A stretch of 64,000 bases of DNA from Pteria penguin (taxonomy: Eukaryota; Mollusca; Bivalvia; Pterioida; Pteriidae): the NCBI GenBank assembly GCA_035048485.1, contig CM068580.1, positions 40,413,585-40,477,584 of the forward strand. Direction: 5' to 3'. Shown here in pieces: positions 12,201-22,661 of the stretch (position 1 is its first letter; the number at the start of each line of letters is the position of its first letter). A program made the translations under genes and the position numbers. The notes beneath the pieces were generated by a model. It was given only the letters and a program-made list of their open reading frames with translations. It did not search any database and was not told where the DNA came from.

Positions 12201-13826
12201 CACGTGCATTCGTTAATATATAGATCAGCATTAATGTGTAACTGAAATTTCGAAATCGCAGTTATATATATATATATATATTGTTTGTCTGTATAGATTT
12301 TCAGCGATACGAAGGTGCAGTTTCTATACCGTAGATTTGAGGTTAAACACTATCAAGTCAACATAGATCTATATGTCCCTGATCCAATGAGAGATAAAAC
12401 GATAGACAAGTAATCATTGCACAAGCAACAATCCCGTCTGAAAATATGACATCATACACCTGGCGTGTGCGGCATCCATGTAAATGTAATGATTTTGGTA
12501 TGATGTAAACAGTAACAAATAAACACTGCTCAGTATGGATGACGACACGATGATATTTTATAACGATAATGACAATAAAGAACGAAGAGTCTTAATGAGG
12601 TCTTGGAAAATATGTCTTAGGTCTGAATTTGCCTTTCTTTTTAAGACGCTGGCTAGTCTACTATGGTAGGTGTTTCCAACAAATGCATCAAATAATCTTT
12701 GTGCGGCATAAGAAAAATTAAGAAAAAAAAAAAAAAAGAACACGAACAAAAACGAAACAATTTTTGATGACAGGTGCGATATAGATAGTAGGTTGATAGG
12801 TGCGAGTTTACAGTAATGATAATACCGTAATTTGACTTAATAGCTTATCGATATCATATTGTACGGATTGTCAATGCTTGTAAACTCGTAAGCTTATTGA
12901 AAGTGTCCTTTAGTTGAATATTTATCTCTAACTGCGGTGCTTATAAAATGAAAATGTTATAGATGCAAATATTTTTTCGACCTTAAACAAAAATTCTTCG
13001 TGCATCAAAACGAAGTGTTATACGGTGTACCTAATTATTCCATACTGTTGCAGACTGAGGCATGTGAAAAGATTAAATTCAAAAATGCAGTAAGATTGAA
13101 TGATATCATTCTCCGTTATAAATTAAATGTAAACATCAGACACAGGACTTTATGATATAAAAACAATGATGACATAATTGCTTCAATTCAAAATCCCGAT
13201 GTGTTTTCGTTTCTTTTTAGATCTATAACGATTCAATGGGTTACGGTTTTGTGGTCCGTGGAGAAGGTCCGACCCACATCCAGACGATCGATCCGTGTGG
13301 TCCAGCTGCCACTGCTGGACTGAAGGTGACTAACTTTTGGTATCTGCTCTGTAGCTGAAATGTATTGCAAGCGTATTGTATCATCATCCATCGGATATAT
13401 GTGCAATATGTTATCTGCATTCCAAGATGATAACACTAGTTTCATGATTAAAATTTCTTTATTTAAAAAACACGGCATGCATGATTTAGTTGCAGCTACA
13501 AACATTTGCTAGATTTCTTATATAGAACTCGTAATATGGCTACCGCTATACTTTACTAGGATGGATGCGCTCATTTTAAGATGGTTGGGATTTTTGCCAT
13601 AAGTTTGACTCCTCCCTGGAAAAAAAATCCTGGATCCATGTATGAGATTTATGTGACAATGCTGATATGACGTGGTTTTATACTTTTGCAGATTCGGCAG
13701 TATGTCTACTCTGTAAACGGAGAGAATGTATTGCGTAAAGATCATCGCAGCATCGCTAAATTAATCGCAAACTGTCCATTATGTATCACAGTTTGCGTCA
13801 TGACACATAAAAGAGATGCCGGCTGA
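4091..13826 (+). CDS. DEPTOR: DEPTOR, DEP domain-containing mTOR-interacting protein (complete)
   Basis: Nine exons join in phase: 4091-4167, 6397-6575, 7240-7363, 7842-8020, 8966-9166, 10068-10169, 11288-11358, 13221-13325 and 13692-13826. They give 390 residues; human DEPTOR has 409. DEPTOR binds mTOR through its PDZ domain and restrains mTORC1 and mTORC2, and it is turned over by ubiquitination after phosphorylation of the linker. DEP1 is about residues 22-105 (VDWLI at 55-59, then a GFLHHVCDDHKF turn). DEP2 is about 128-205, where the usual D-W-L is D-L-L at 157-159. The linker is 206-305. The PDZ is about 312-388, with carboxylate-loop residues GYGFVVRG at 318-325 and an IDPCGPAATAG turn. 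The ATG has A at -3 and G at +4. The exon 6 acceptor (tag at 10065-10067) is the weakest junction; it was chosen because the stronger tag at 10051 breaks the frame. A candidate polyadenylation signal, AATAAA, is at 14016-14021. Confidence 0.95.
6701..6843. mobile_element. hAT-like MITE remnant in DEPTOR intron 2
   Basis: Starts CAGTGGCGGATTTAG and ends TGGATCCGCCAGTG, so the tips are near-perfect inverted repeats, with a poly-C run just inside the left end. Similar tips occur at 10360-10909 and 20564-20711. CAG(T/G)GGCGG tips are common in non-autonomous hAT elements. No clear 8-bp target duplication was found, so the class is a suggestion. Confidence 0.5.
7418..7526. mobile_element. Mutator-like MITE, 109 bp, DEPTOR intron 3
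   Basis: The tips CAATCTGATTAAAACCA (left) and CAATCTAATTGAAATCA (right, read inverted) are flanked by an exact 9-bp direct repeat AGTATTGAT at 7409-7417 and 7527-7535. A 9-bp target duplication with matching tips is the hallmark of Mutator-like (MULE) insertion. A longer relative with the same tips and its own 9-bp duplication is at 43738-44115. Confidence 0.8.
9261..9289. repeat. (GA)n microsatellite
   Basis: An uninterrupted GA run in DEPTOR intron 5. Other dinucleotide runs of the complementary kind are at 7565-7582, 20457-20480, 20828-20848 and 24920-24954. Confidence 0.9.
9488..9773 (+). mobile_element. tRNA-derived SINE, full length with target duplication
   Basis: The 5' head (9488-9560) is a tRNA-like fold with box A (TGGCCTAGTGG) and box B (GGTTCGACTCC), so it carries an RNA polymerase III promoter. 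A non-tRNA body follows, ending GACGTAAAACAATAATC plus a (CAAA)n tail. An exact 14-bp duplication, ATTGTTTATTTTAA, flanks it at 9474-9487 and 9774-9787, the mark of LINE-driven insertion. The copy at 35408 is nearly identical. Molluscan V-SINE or MetaSINE families are likely homes, but this was not checked. Confidence 0.92.
10360..10909. mobile_element. hAT-like non-autonomous element, DEPTOR intron 6
   Basis: Left tip CAGGGGCGGTTCCAGG; right tip CTCTGGATCCGCCATTG, which read inverted gives CAATGGCGGATCCAGAG. About 550 bp with no coding content. It ends 64 bases before the alternative exon at 10974. No exact target duplication is seen. Confidence 0.5.
10974..11017 (+). CDS. Candidate alternative last exon of DEPTOR (PDZ-less isoform A)
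   Basis: After a strong acceptor (long T-run then ccag, to 10973), the sequence continues exon 6 in the correct phase. It adds GDRLTLYFEDEGQI and then TAA at 11015-11017. An AATAAA signal follows at 11139-11144, as expected of a terminal exon. Use of this exon would give a 301-residue protein that keeps both DEP domains and most of the linker but loses the PDZ domain. No usable donor lies before the stop. The ORF is short, so chance remains possible; the acceptor, phase and polyadenylation signal together make it credible. Confidence 0.5.
11139..11144 (+). promoter_or_regulatory. Polyadenylation signal for alternative DEPTOR exon A
   Basis: AATAAA, 122 bases after the TAA of the 10974 exon and before the next constitutive exon at 11288. 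Correctly placed to end a short transcript. Confidence 0.5.
11585..11640 (+). repeat. Degraded SINE-body fragment
   Basis: A stretch resembling the SINE body segment that reads AAAAGATCCC...GGTGGGTCCGTTGCAAAG, with many substitutions and no tRNA head. Weakly supported. Confidence 0.3.
12297..12413 (+). CDS. Candidate alternative last exon of DEPTOR (isoform B)
   Basis: Acceptor gtatag at 12291-12296 after a T-rich tract. It continues exon 7 in phase 0 for 38 codons (starts IFSDTKVQFLYRRFEVKHYQ) to TAA at 12411-12413. AATAAA signals follow at 12518-12523 and 12574-12579. The protein would be 349 residues and lack a normal PDZ. An ungapped comparison with the true PDZ exon (IYNDSMGYGFVVRGEGPTHI) keeps I1, D4, R13, E15, I23 and D24 and the same phase, so it may be an old, diverged duplicate of that exon. 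The PDZ loop glycines are lost. It could also be a chance ORF. Confidence 0.35.
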   Translation: MFSDTKVQFLYRRFEVKHYQVNIDLYVPDPMRDKTIDK

Positions 13827-14529
13827 TGACACATTGTGGATGGATCATGTGAAATCAGTAAACCTATGAATTATTAGAAACCACATTAACACTGGACTAT
13901 CAGATATCAGGAATTTACATGTGTTGTGGAAACATTAATGACAAGAAGTGTGGAAGCAACAGAAGTATCTGAATTCATCACACAAAAGATGGTATCTGGC
14001 AGTGTGCAAAAAGTGAATAAATGTGAAAAGGGGTATAAGGAATCATCGTATGTGATAAGGTTTCATGTAATGATCAGCGGAGATGTGAAAACAACATGCA
14101 GGATCATCACGTTGGTTTTAAACAATATTTATTCAGATGAAATTATTTCAGATTATATAGTACATACAGAAAGATTCAGGATTGAACAACAAGGAGGACT
14201 TATATTAAGCTTGCTCCTGATCATCACGTTGTTCAAATGTGAAAAATATGAGAACTATACAATGAATCATTATACAAGAGAATGTTTTATACTAAGATAA
14301 GCAAAATCTGAAAACAGCACTCAAAAACGTCACTCAGTAGAATATTTATGTAATACTCATCAGAAATAGGAAAATGCAAAAAGTCAGTTAGAATTGTCAT
14401 ATAAGAGAGAGCATTACATAATGATTAGCATTTATACGAAAATGTATAGAGAATTGTTATCACTCAGGGAGAATTAAGACAATTGTAACCACACCTAAAG
14501 ATATTCGTATCACACAAGGATAAATTATT
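13827..14529 (+). other. DEPTOR 3' UTR and flank
   Basis: Holds the candidate AATAAA at 14016-14021. A 124-codon open frame at 13926-14300 follows the stop codon, has no recognisable domain and is best read as untranslated. Confidence 0.5.
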
Positions 14530-16090
14530 TTGTATGTGGTCATACAAATAAAGGCATTCATATCACTCTCTGAAGAAATCTTGTATGTAGTCGTACACAT
14601 AAAGGCATTCATATCACTCTCTGGAAATGTCTTGTATGTAGTCGTACACATAAAGGCATTCATATCACTCTCTGGAGATGCCTTGTATGTAGTCGTACAC
14701 ATAAAGGCATTCATACAACTCTCTGGGGATGCCTTGTATGTAGTCGTACACATAAAGGCATTCATATCACTCTCTGGAGATGCCTTGTATGTAGTCGTAC
14801 ACATAAAGGCATTCATATCACTCTCTGAAGAAATCTTGTATGTAGTCGTAAACATAAAGGCATTCATATCACTCTCTCTCTGGAGATGTCTTGTATGTAG
14901 TCGTACACATAAAGGCATTCATATCACTCTCTGGAGATGTCTTGTATGTGGTCGTACACATAAAGGCATTCATATCACTCTCTGGAGATGTCTTGTATGT
15001 AATCGTACACATAAAGGCATTCATACCACTCTCTGGAGGTGTCTTGTATGTAGTCGTACACATAAAGGCATTCATATCACTCTCTGAAGACATCTTGTAT
15101 GTAGTCGTACACATAAAGGCATTCATATCACTCTCTGGAGATGCCTTGTATGTAGTCGTACACCTAAAGGCATTCATACAACTCTCTGGGGATGCCTTGT
15201 ATGTAGTCGTACACATAAAGGCATTCATATCACTCTCTGAAGAAATCTTGTATGTAGTCGTAAACATAAAGGCATTCATATCACTCTCTGGAGATGTCTT
15301 GTATGTGGTCGTACACATAAAGGCATTCATATCACTCTCTGGAGATGTCTTGTATGTAGTCGTACACACAAAGGCATTCATATCACTCTCTGGGGTGCCT
15401 TGTATGTGGTCGTACACATAAAGGCATTCATATCACTCTCTGGAGATGTCTTGTATGTAGTCGTACACATAAAGGCATTCATATCACTCTCTGGAGATGT
15501 CTTGTATGTGGTCGTACACATAAAGGCATTCATATCACTCTCTGGAGATGTCTTGTATGTAGTCGTACACATAAAGGCATTCATACCACTCTCTGGAGGT
15601 GTCTTGTATGTAGTCGTACACATAAAGGCATTCATATCACTCTCTGAAGAAATCTTGTATGTAGTCGTACACATAAAGGCATTCATATCACTCTCTGGGG
15701 ATGTCTTGTATGTGGTCGTACACATAAAGGCATTCACATCACTCACTGGAGATGTCTTGTATGTAGTCGTACACATAAAGGCATTCATATCACTCTCTGG
15801 AGATGTCTTGTATGTAGTCGTACACATAAAGGCATTCATATCACTCTCTGGGGATGTCTTGTATGTAGTCGTACACATAAAGGCATTCATATCACTCTTT
15901 GGAGATGTCTTGTATGTAGTCGTACACATAAAGGCATTCATATCACTCTCTGGGGATACCTTGTATGTGGTCGTACACATAAAGGCATTCATACCACGCT
16001 CTGAAGATGTCTTGTATGTAGTCGTACACATAAAGGCATTCATATCACTCTCTGGAGATGTCTTGTATGTGGTCACACAAATGAAGACAT
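14530..16090. repeat. 51-bp minisatellite, about 30 units
   Basis: Tandem units of 51 bp, core TTGTATGTAGTCGTACACAT then AAAGGCATTCATATCACTCT and CTGGAGATGTC. Because 51 is a multiple of three and the core lacks stops, both strands stay open for long runs: + strand unit LYVVVHIKAFISLSGDV, minus strand unit MNAFMCTTTYKTSPESD. A 4-bp expansion near 14871 and a short deletion near 15396 shift the frames. Variant units (GAAGAAATC, GGAGGTGTC, GGGGATGCC) recur in blocks. The five-unit block from 14881 reappears at 15441, an offset of 560 bp or 11 units, so the array grew by multi-unit duplication. There is no sign of translation. Confidence 0.95.
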
Positions 16091-16110
16091 TCATACCAAT
16101 CGTTGAAGAT

Positions 16111-16445
16111 AAGGTCACTCAAGGTCATTTATGAAAGGTCAAGGGCACTTATTAACTATGACTTAAAATACGATGACGGACTTATATCTCATACACATTT
16201 CATCAGAATTTGATCATACTTCACCAAAATATTATTTATGTTGAGAGCTTTTGTGCAAAAGTTACTCATGGCCATTTCTGAAAGGTAAAGGTCACTTTTT
16301 AACCATTATTTAGAATACTATGAAGTACTTATATCTCCTACACCTTTTACAAAAATTTGATCATTCTTCGCCAAAATGGTTTTAGGTTAAGGTCTTTTGG
16401 ACAAAGGCTACTCAAGGCCATTTCTGAAAGGTCAAGGTCACGATA
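16111..16445. repeat. Tandem repeat, 146-147 bp period
   Basis: Two and a third diverged units sharing ACTCAAGGCCATTTCTGAAA and AGGTCAAGGTCAC. Equivalent points are at 16117, 16264 and 16410. It directly abuts the 51-bp minisatellite. Confidence 0.75.
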
Positions 16446-17157
16446 AAAAGTTTTATTTCATAACTAATTCAGGTCAAGCTTACTCGTTTTAGTTTAGGAT
16501 ACTGTGATCACTTGCTGTTCTACATTTGACTCAATTGGGTATCCATATGATACATTGAGATTTGAAATCGTCATCAATCAATGCAATGATTTCCTATATA
16601 TTGAGTCATTCATTTCCTTTATTACTGCTGTGCTTCTTGGAGCATTCATCAATTTTACTGATTTTTTGTATATGAATTGAGTCATCAGTTTTCTGCATAA
16701 TAAGTATAACTGCCGTTCGGGGAGCATCCATCAGTTTTACTGATATCTTGTTTATTATACGATTGTGTATGAGTTGGCATATATTTGAATTGTTTCATAG
16801 AATTATTACAAAATACAGCCATACGAGTCAGCTGAGTGACTCAGTAACCGATTACCTTTGGTGTTCATCCGTCGTCTTGTGTTGTTTATTGTCTGCAAAT
16901 AGTTGAACATTTTAAAAAGTTTTTTAAAAAGGTCAAATACGGAAATTTATCAGGGCAGTATCATCTACATGTATCTGTATATTGGTTATTACAAGTTATT
17001 GACTTGTTATTACAAAATACTCATTTGTTATTACAAATAATTAATGTGTTATTAAAGATTACTCATTTTAATAACAAATTGATAATTTGTAATAAATTAA
17101 TAATTTGTGATAATGAAATAGAAATTTGTATTTGCAAATTAATAAATTGTAATACAA

Positions 17158-17232
17158 CAAAGAACAATTAACTCAGTATTAAAGAAGATCAGGAGACCGA
17201 AATATTGTGAATACTGAGTTAATTGTTCTTTG
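17158..17232. repeat. Perfect 23-bp inverted repeat
   Basis: Arms 17158-17180 and 17210-17232 (CAAAGAACAATTAACTCAGT...) are exact reverse complements around a 29-base loop. Possibly a small fold-back element. Confidence 0.85.
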
Positions 17233-17289
17233 CTTTATGACACTTCCCTTCGGAGGACTATTAAGATGTTTGATAAATTGTAATAGCTT

Positions 17290-17760
17290 TAGTTGAACTT
17301 CGTGATTTCAATGCAGAAAAGTGCAGTTTTTCTCCTTTAGGCGATAATGATGCTTTAATTTGGTTTCTTTTAGTCATTATTATCACAGAGAATGTTACTT
17401 TGAAAGAATTTTGTCAATATGTCAATTTTTAGAATTTTAGCGAATTTTTAAGACTGTCAAAAAGGAGAGGATCTAGTCTTTCACATTTTCAATTTCTCCT
17501 TAAGAGCCAGTTGAATGATTTTTATAAAACTTGGTAAGAATGAAGTACTCATGGTATCCTGCAAGTGTTGATGTTTTTCGTCCACATCTGTTTACAGGTT
17601 TTTGAGCATTCATTTCATGTAAATTGTTATAGATTATGAATTTTATATTGGCCTGTACAAATAATTGCTTACTGTTGATGATGATTCAAATTTTACACTC
17701 AGTTTTCAGCTCAAAATGTAGTCACAGCACTTTAAACATTAATTAAGTTACCCCGAAATT
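17290..17760 (+). repeat. Diverged copy of the intronic element body
   Basis: Matches 39020-39180 (GAATGTTACTTTGAAAGAAT, TTTTGTCAATAT) and 40050-40250 (TTGATGATGATTCAAATTTT, TGTAAATTGTTATAGATT) in the same order and orientation. It is a truncated relative of the repeats filling the vasa introns, without visible terminal hairpins. Confidence 0.6.
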
Positions 17761-17819
17761 TGTTATCAAATTTTACATGGTCAACGATCTATACAAGCGC
17801 ACCTGTTCCCATTTTTGGC

Positions 17820-18050
17820 CGGAGTGCAAAGCAATTCTTGTCTATAAATTGGCGATATCTGTCTGTCTGTCCGTCAACATCTTGGTTAAAGTGCCTGATT
17901 GAAGCAAAATATCAGCATCTAAGAGAAGTATAAATATAATACTTCACACATAGTGCCTTTATTACCAGAGCTTTTAAATTATGCCATGACTTTTGATCTA
18001 GTGACCCTGACCTTGGACTTTACCTACCTACTTCAAGTTTTGAATCAATA
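17820..18050 (+). repeat. Interspersed repeat fragment
   Basis: Shares GCAAAGCAA, AATTGGCGAT and TGTCTGTCTGT followed by GTCCGTC with 61446-61515. Non-coding. Confidence 0.5.
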
Positions 18051-20044
18051 GGGATAGGACGTTAATACTTCATTATTACCTATTTTTGCCCCGCGTCACA
18101 AACTTTGTACCCCTCAACTTTATCAAACTCGAGTTAACTATGCCATTTCACACGATATATATGTCTGCTTTTTCGGCTAGAGCGTTCCATTATAAAACAT
18201 ACTCTGACAACAATTTCAATACCGATGTCTTGGATTACATTGATCACTTTTACTGAGTGACAACTGGTATATAGACACTGGTGATTGATGCTGACACATT
18301 AAACTGTTACTCGCATGTTAATGTTGTAGGGCTTCTCGTATACAAGTAGTTAAACTCGATGAGAACATTCGCATGCTCTGTTGTCATTCTCTCTTGGGAC
18401 TTGACGTATGTTTCATTCTTGTGTACACAAATAATTTTTTCTCTTTATCATTCATCAAAGTCAAGAAAATGTTAGATGATAACAGCGTAAAAAATATAAT
18501 AATACATGTATTATTAAATACAAATGTACATTTGAAAAGAGACGTATATACGTTAATGATTTTAATAACACTACAGTCGAAATGTACCGTTACATTTTCT
18601 GTATGGAATTCTGAAACACGATTCAAATACGTAACATTCCGGCCGTATTTCATTGTTTCGTCTATCAAAATCGTCGGAAACCCACGGTCCATGCCACAGA
18701 CCATGGGTCTCCAACGATGAAATACATTAAGCGACGTTCTGTGCTCTATATATATATATATATATAATGTGATATAATGTGCATAACAGTTTTCACAAGT
18801 CCCGTAAAACAATTTGCCGGAATAAAGGAATCTTCAAGAAGCTAGATTTATTATATGAAATGTGTTCTCATTTTCATTAAAGGCCAGCTGTCTTTGTCCG
18901 TAATATACTTGGACGTAGTATCGGGTTTACGGACAGGTCAATAAAGAAAGCTATAGATTTTAATTAGATTGAGTTTGCTCTTTGAATAAATTCACTGTTT
19001 GAAATATTTGACATAGCGGACGATGACGTGTCCATTTCAAACGTTATTAAAATCTTCTACTATGCTCCCGTTTCTGAACATTATATACCACTGCATACAG
19101 CAATTAAATCCGATTAATGGCGTACTTTTGAAACATGGTATGGTATAATACGACAATACCGATGTGTATCTAGACTGGAGTTATCTGCTCTTAGTCCTGT
19201 GCTCACAAAAATTTAAAGTTATAAAAAGACGTATGTATCGCGTTCAACATGCCCGGTACGTGAATGTTGGATGTCGTCAATGTTACTGTCCTGTTTTAAA
19301 ATTGTAATTTATCTGGGAGGGGAGAATACAAAGTTTAAAACATGGCATCTCCTATAATTTCCTCACGAAGCCGCATTTTCTTGAAATGATCATATCGGAG
19401 ACATAAAGTAGACTAACATGTCATCTACATTGTCATTGATTGGTGAGAACTACTTCGAACTTAAGGCGATGCTGCAATTCTTTCAAGGAACGAATTTCAT
19501 TTAAATTGGCAATTCCAATGAAATTTAACATATGTAAGATAGAATAACTTAAGATAGACCTATAATTCTCCGCATGTTTAATTAATTTTGCGAAGAACTT
19601 CGAATTGGTTTACGGAAATAAAATAATTTTGGAATGCATTGTTTTTGACATTTCACGCTATACTTTGTAATGAATCTTTGTGTAGGAGCTTATCAACATA
19701 CATATCAAATTGCTTCAAATGACAGAGATTTATAATCGCTGTACATGGCCTGTGTCAGCGGAGTCGAGTTTGACATAGACCAGATTTGACACGGGAAGTC
19801 GGTGTCATATAGTAGAGAGTTTCCGCATGGTAAACGTCCTCCCCGGAAGGATTACTATATAGAAGTCCCCCCCCCCCGGAAGGTTTACTTGATAAAAAAC
19901 CTTTGCCCAGAGGGCAGATTTACTGTATAGAAAGCCTTCCCTTTGCATAGAAAATCTTCGCCTCGGAAGGTTTACTATAACATGTATAGTAAACCCCCCC
20001 CCCCCCCCCGCCCCTTCAATCCAGAATCGTATTCGAATAACTTA
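18051..20044. other. Intergenic, no gene recognised
   Basis: AT-rich DNA with poly-C tracts near 19868 and 19996. Two overlapping open frames on opposite strands at 18373-18812 have no domain, no flanking splice logic and low-complexity ends, so they are not called. Confidence 0.4.
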
Positions 20045-20333
20045 AATCGGATTGATTGGTTGATTATTGTTTTACATCACTCCATGATTATTTCACGTAT
20101 ATTTTGATGACATATGCCTGATGTACTGCCAAAATAAATTTAGACCTTTGCAACAGACCCACTCAACGCAGAGAGAGATCTTTTACATAAAACACCTACC
20201 GTGACACTGGACCTCGGTTTTACTGTCTCATCCCGACATCCGAAAGACAAAGCATCAGTGTGTCCACAACGGGAGTCAAACCCAAGACCTGTAGGTCATA
20301 AACCGAGTACCTCATTCACTGAGCCACACCGGC
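20045..20333 (-). mobile_element. Degraded tRNA-derived SINE
   Basis: Read on the minus strand it begins GCCGGTGTGGCTCAGTG, keeps GTCTTTCGGATG and TTGCAAAGGTCTAAATTT, and ends GATGTAAAACAATAATC. Same family as 9488, with many substitutions and a small duplication in the middle, so an older insertion. Confidence 0.85.
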
Positions 20334-20563
20334 TTTTCTATGGCAGTTAACGACACGTAACTGCAAAATGATCCTCAAAAATAGTGCAGCTTTCTTACAC
20401 CAGCCTTACGATACATTAAGTTTTTATAGTATACGTCTTTTTTTAGTCCCACCCATCCTCTCTCTCTCTCTCTCTCTCTCGCTCGCTCGCTCCTGCACGG
20501 TTTCTTTCAGTAAGGTATAGAGGTGTTTAAGATTGTTACGTACTTCAAAATCAGACCTCTATC

Positions 20564-20711
20564 CAGTGGCGGGTCAGGATTTCCGAAAGGGGGGGGGGGG
20601 GTGGAACATGTGTATTAGCCAAACTACTTAGCCATTTTAGGTGCCAAATCTTGATTCTTGCGAAAAGGGGGGTGGCGGCGGGTCCCTGGGTCCCCTCTAA
20701 ATCCGCCACTG
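20564..20711. mobile_element. hAT-like MITE remnant
   Basis: Tips CAGTGGCGG and CCGCCACTG are exact inverted repeats, with a G-run just inside the left end and TAAATCCGCC at the right. It matches the 6701 element in size and layout. Confidence 0.5.
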
Positions 20712-21751
20712 TCTACCTATGTAAACTTTCATGGAGAAATAATTTTCTGTATTACTGATTTTTAAAATTCTCAAGTTTTATGCATACATATGATATTTAT
20801 CGATTTTTAAGTCCCTATCCCCTGATCGCTCTCTCTCTCTCTCTCTCTCCTACTCATTTTCTTACAAGGTGAAGATGTGTTTACGATTTTAAGTCCCTAT
20901 TCTGATGTTCCCCAGCTACATGTATATGTATCGCAGTTGAAACCGGAATCCGGAAGCAAGTTGAGTCTGGTTTGTGTCTATACCTGGATTGTAAACAACA
21001 AACAGGGTCCCTTTGACATCTTGATAAAGTTTCAGTTCCTTATTTCTTTGTGTCATTTATCACATTAAATCGCGTACTTTGCTCTTTAATCCCCTGTGCG
21101 CAATTTGTCAGGCCCATATGTAAAGCACTAATGGTACATAAAGATAAGGATGTCCAGAACAATTTGTTTGATAATGTAGGTGATACCCATTTGAATGTAC
21201 TGTACACACAAGGTTTTACTTGCAACTTCCCATGTGGAAGATAACAATGATTTATCAAAAGAATAGAACAATGAAGCACACAGAGGGTGAAGTAAGACGA
21301 ATGTGAAACTCGGCCGTTAAAGCTGTCAATTAGTGAGGTATATAGACTTTAGGACTCAAAGATATACTGTATTTCCGAGAATACAACGGGCGTCAAATCA
21401 CCAATTAAGACGACATAATTTAATCGACGATCACCATGAACTTGCTATTTGATAAAGATCAACAGGTTAAGAAGTATGTCATAAATTAATGTAACCCGTT
21501 TTCGCAAAAACAGTGAAGCACAAATAAAAGCACTATCTATGCTTCGTCAGTCCCCACTTCTTGTGGTAAAATACGCCATGCGCCAATTTTTAAGCAGGTG
21601 CTGCATCCGTGTATGTGAAATCCCCTTGACATAGCGTAAAACAAACAAGAAAAAATATACTATAGATAACGACATTGCGGTATTTTATATAACATAATGT
21701 TATCGGAGGTGTGAGGGGGTGAACAGAACAACGCCTTGTCCCGATTTTGAC

Positions 21752-21910
21752 CACAGGGGTGACCTTACATTGAGAAATTCATAAGACGTAATTCGTAATA
21801 GACTACTGCAGTAGTAATACGTCATTACCTATTGACGTATTACTACTGCAGTAGTCTATTACGAATTACGTCTTATAAAATGAATTTCTCAATGTAAGGT
21901 CACCCCTGTG
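21752..21910. mobile_element. Fold-back element with about 72-bp inverted repeat
   Basis: The left arm (21752-21823) and right arm (21834-21910) are reverse complements apart from one 5-base insertion (AAAAT) in the right arm. They are separated by a 10-base loop (21824-21833). Each arm also contains the palindrome ACTACTGCAGTAGT. It codes for nothing. This is the structure expected of a fold-back MITE or of a young palindromic duplication. Confidence 0.85.
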
Positions 21911-22595
21911 TTTTGGCTGAAAAAAAAAATCTTGCCCAGTGACATTGAAAAAAAAAAACAAATCCGTCTCGGATAGCGTAATCTAAACCCATACTTTGGA
22001 ATAAATAATGTGTTAAAACTCTGTTTTCCTGGCTAATCTCGCTTGACAGAATTATACATGGCACAACAATTTATGTTATTATGAACTTTTGTTCCTCGAG
22101 ATCGTCAGTTCAATCGTGGAAAATCCTACCATGTTTGTTACTAGAGTAATATAATGTTTGAACTGGATGCATGCCAAGAACAGTTCATGAGGGGCGGACA
22201 GGGGGGATAAATCTCTTCCCCGTGCGCCCATACAACCTCCTACCCCCCCCCCCCTTTTCCCACTCATTGTCTCCCCCTCCGTCTGAATCTGTACAACCTC
22301 CCTTGTTCAATATAAACAAAAACATATACTGTTCGGGGTCCGTAGCGCCATTTGATATTTTTCTGTTTGGAGCATATATTGTACTCAAGACATTGCCCTC
22401 AGGTATTACTGCGTCACTGTCCAGTTATCAAGTACATCAGACAGCTCCGGTCAGGTGCCCTCTCCGGACTGTAAGAACAGAGACATGACGTTGCAATAAT
22501 GGTTACTTGTTTTTCTTTCTTCTCAATCTGTTTTTTGCATAAACATATGCATGAAACTGTATGTCTATGATTTTTGGTGATAGTGTCCTTCCCTT

Positions 22596-22661
22596 CATCC
22601 TCGGTTCCCCATGGTATTTGCGCTACCGCTGAATCGCAAATACCATGGGGAACCGAGGATG
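22596..22661. repeat. Perfect 27-bp inverted repeat
   Basis: Arms 22596-22622 and 22635-22661 (CATCCTCGGTTCCCCATGG...) are exact reverse complements around a 12-base loop. Unlike most of the surrounding DNA it is GC-rich. Confidence 0.9.

Noticed and set aside
13926..14300. 124-codon ORF after the DEPTOR stop
   Set aside because: Lies in the presumed 3' UTR, spans the AATAAA signal and shows no domain.
14530..16090. CRISPR-like array
   Set aside because: The repeat is continuous with no unique spacers, and the context is eukaryotic introns and SINEs. It is a minisatellite.
18373..18812. Overlapping ORFs on both strands (115 and 142 codons)
   Set aside because: No recognisable domain, low-complexity ends (TA repeat) and no splice partners.
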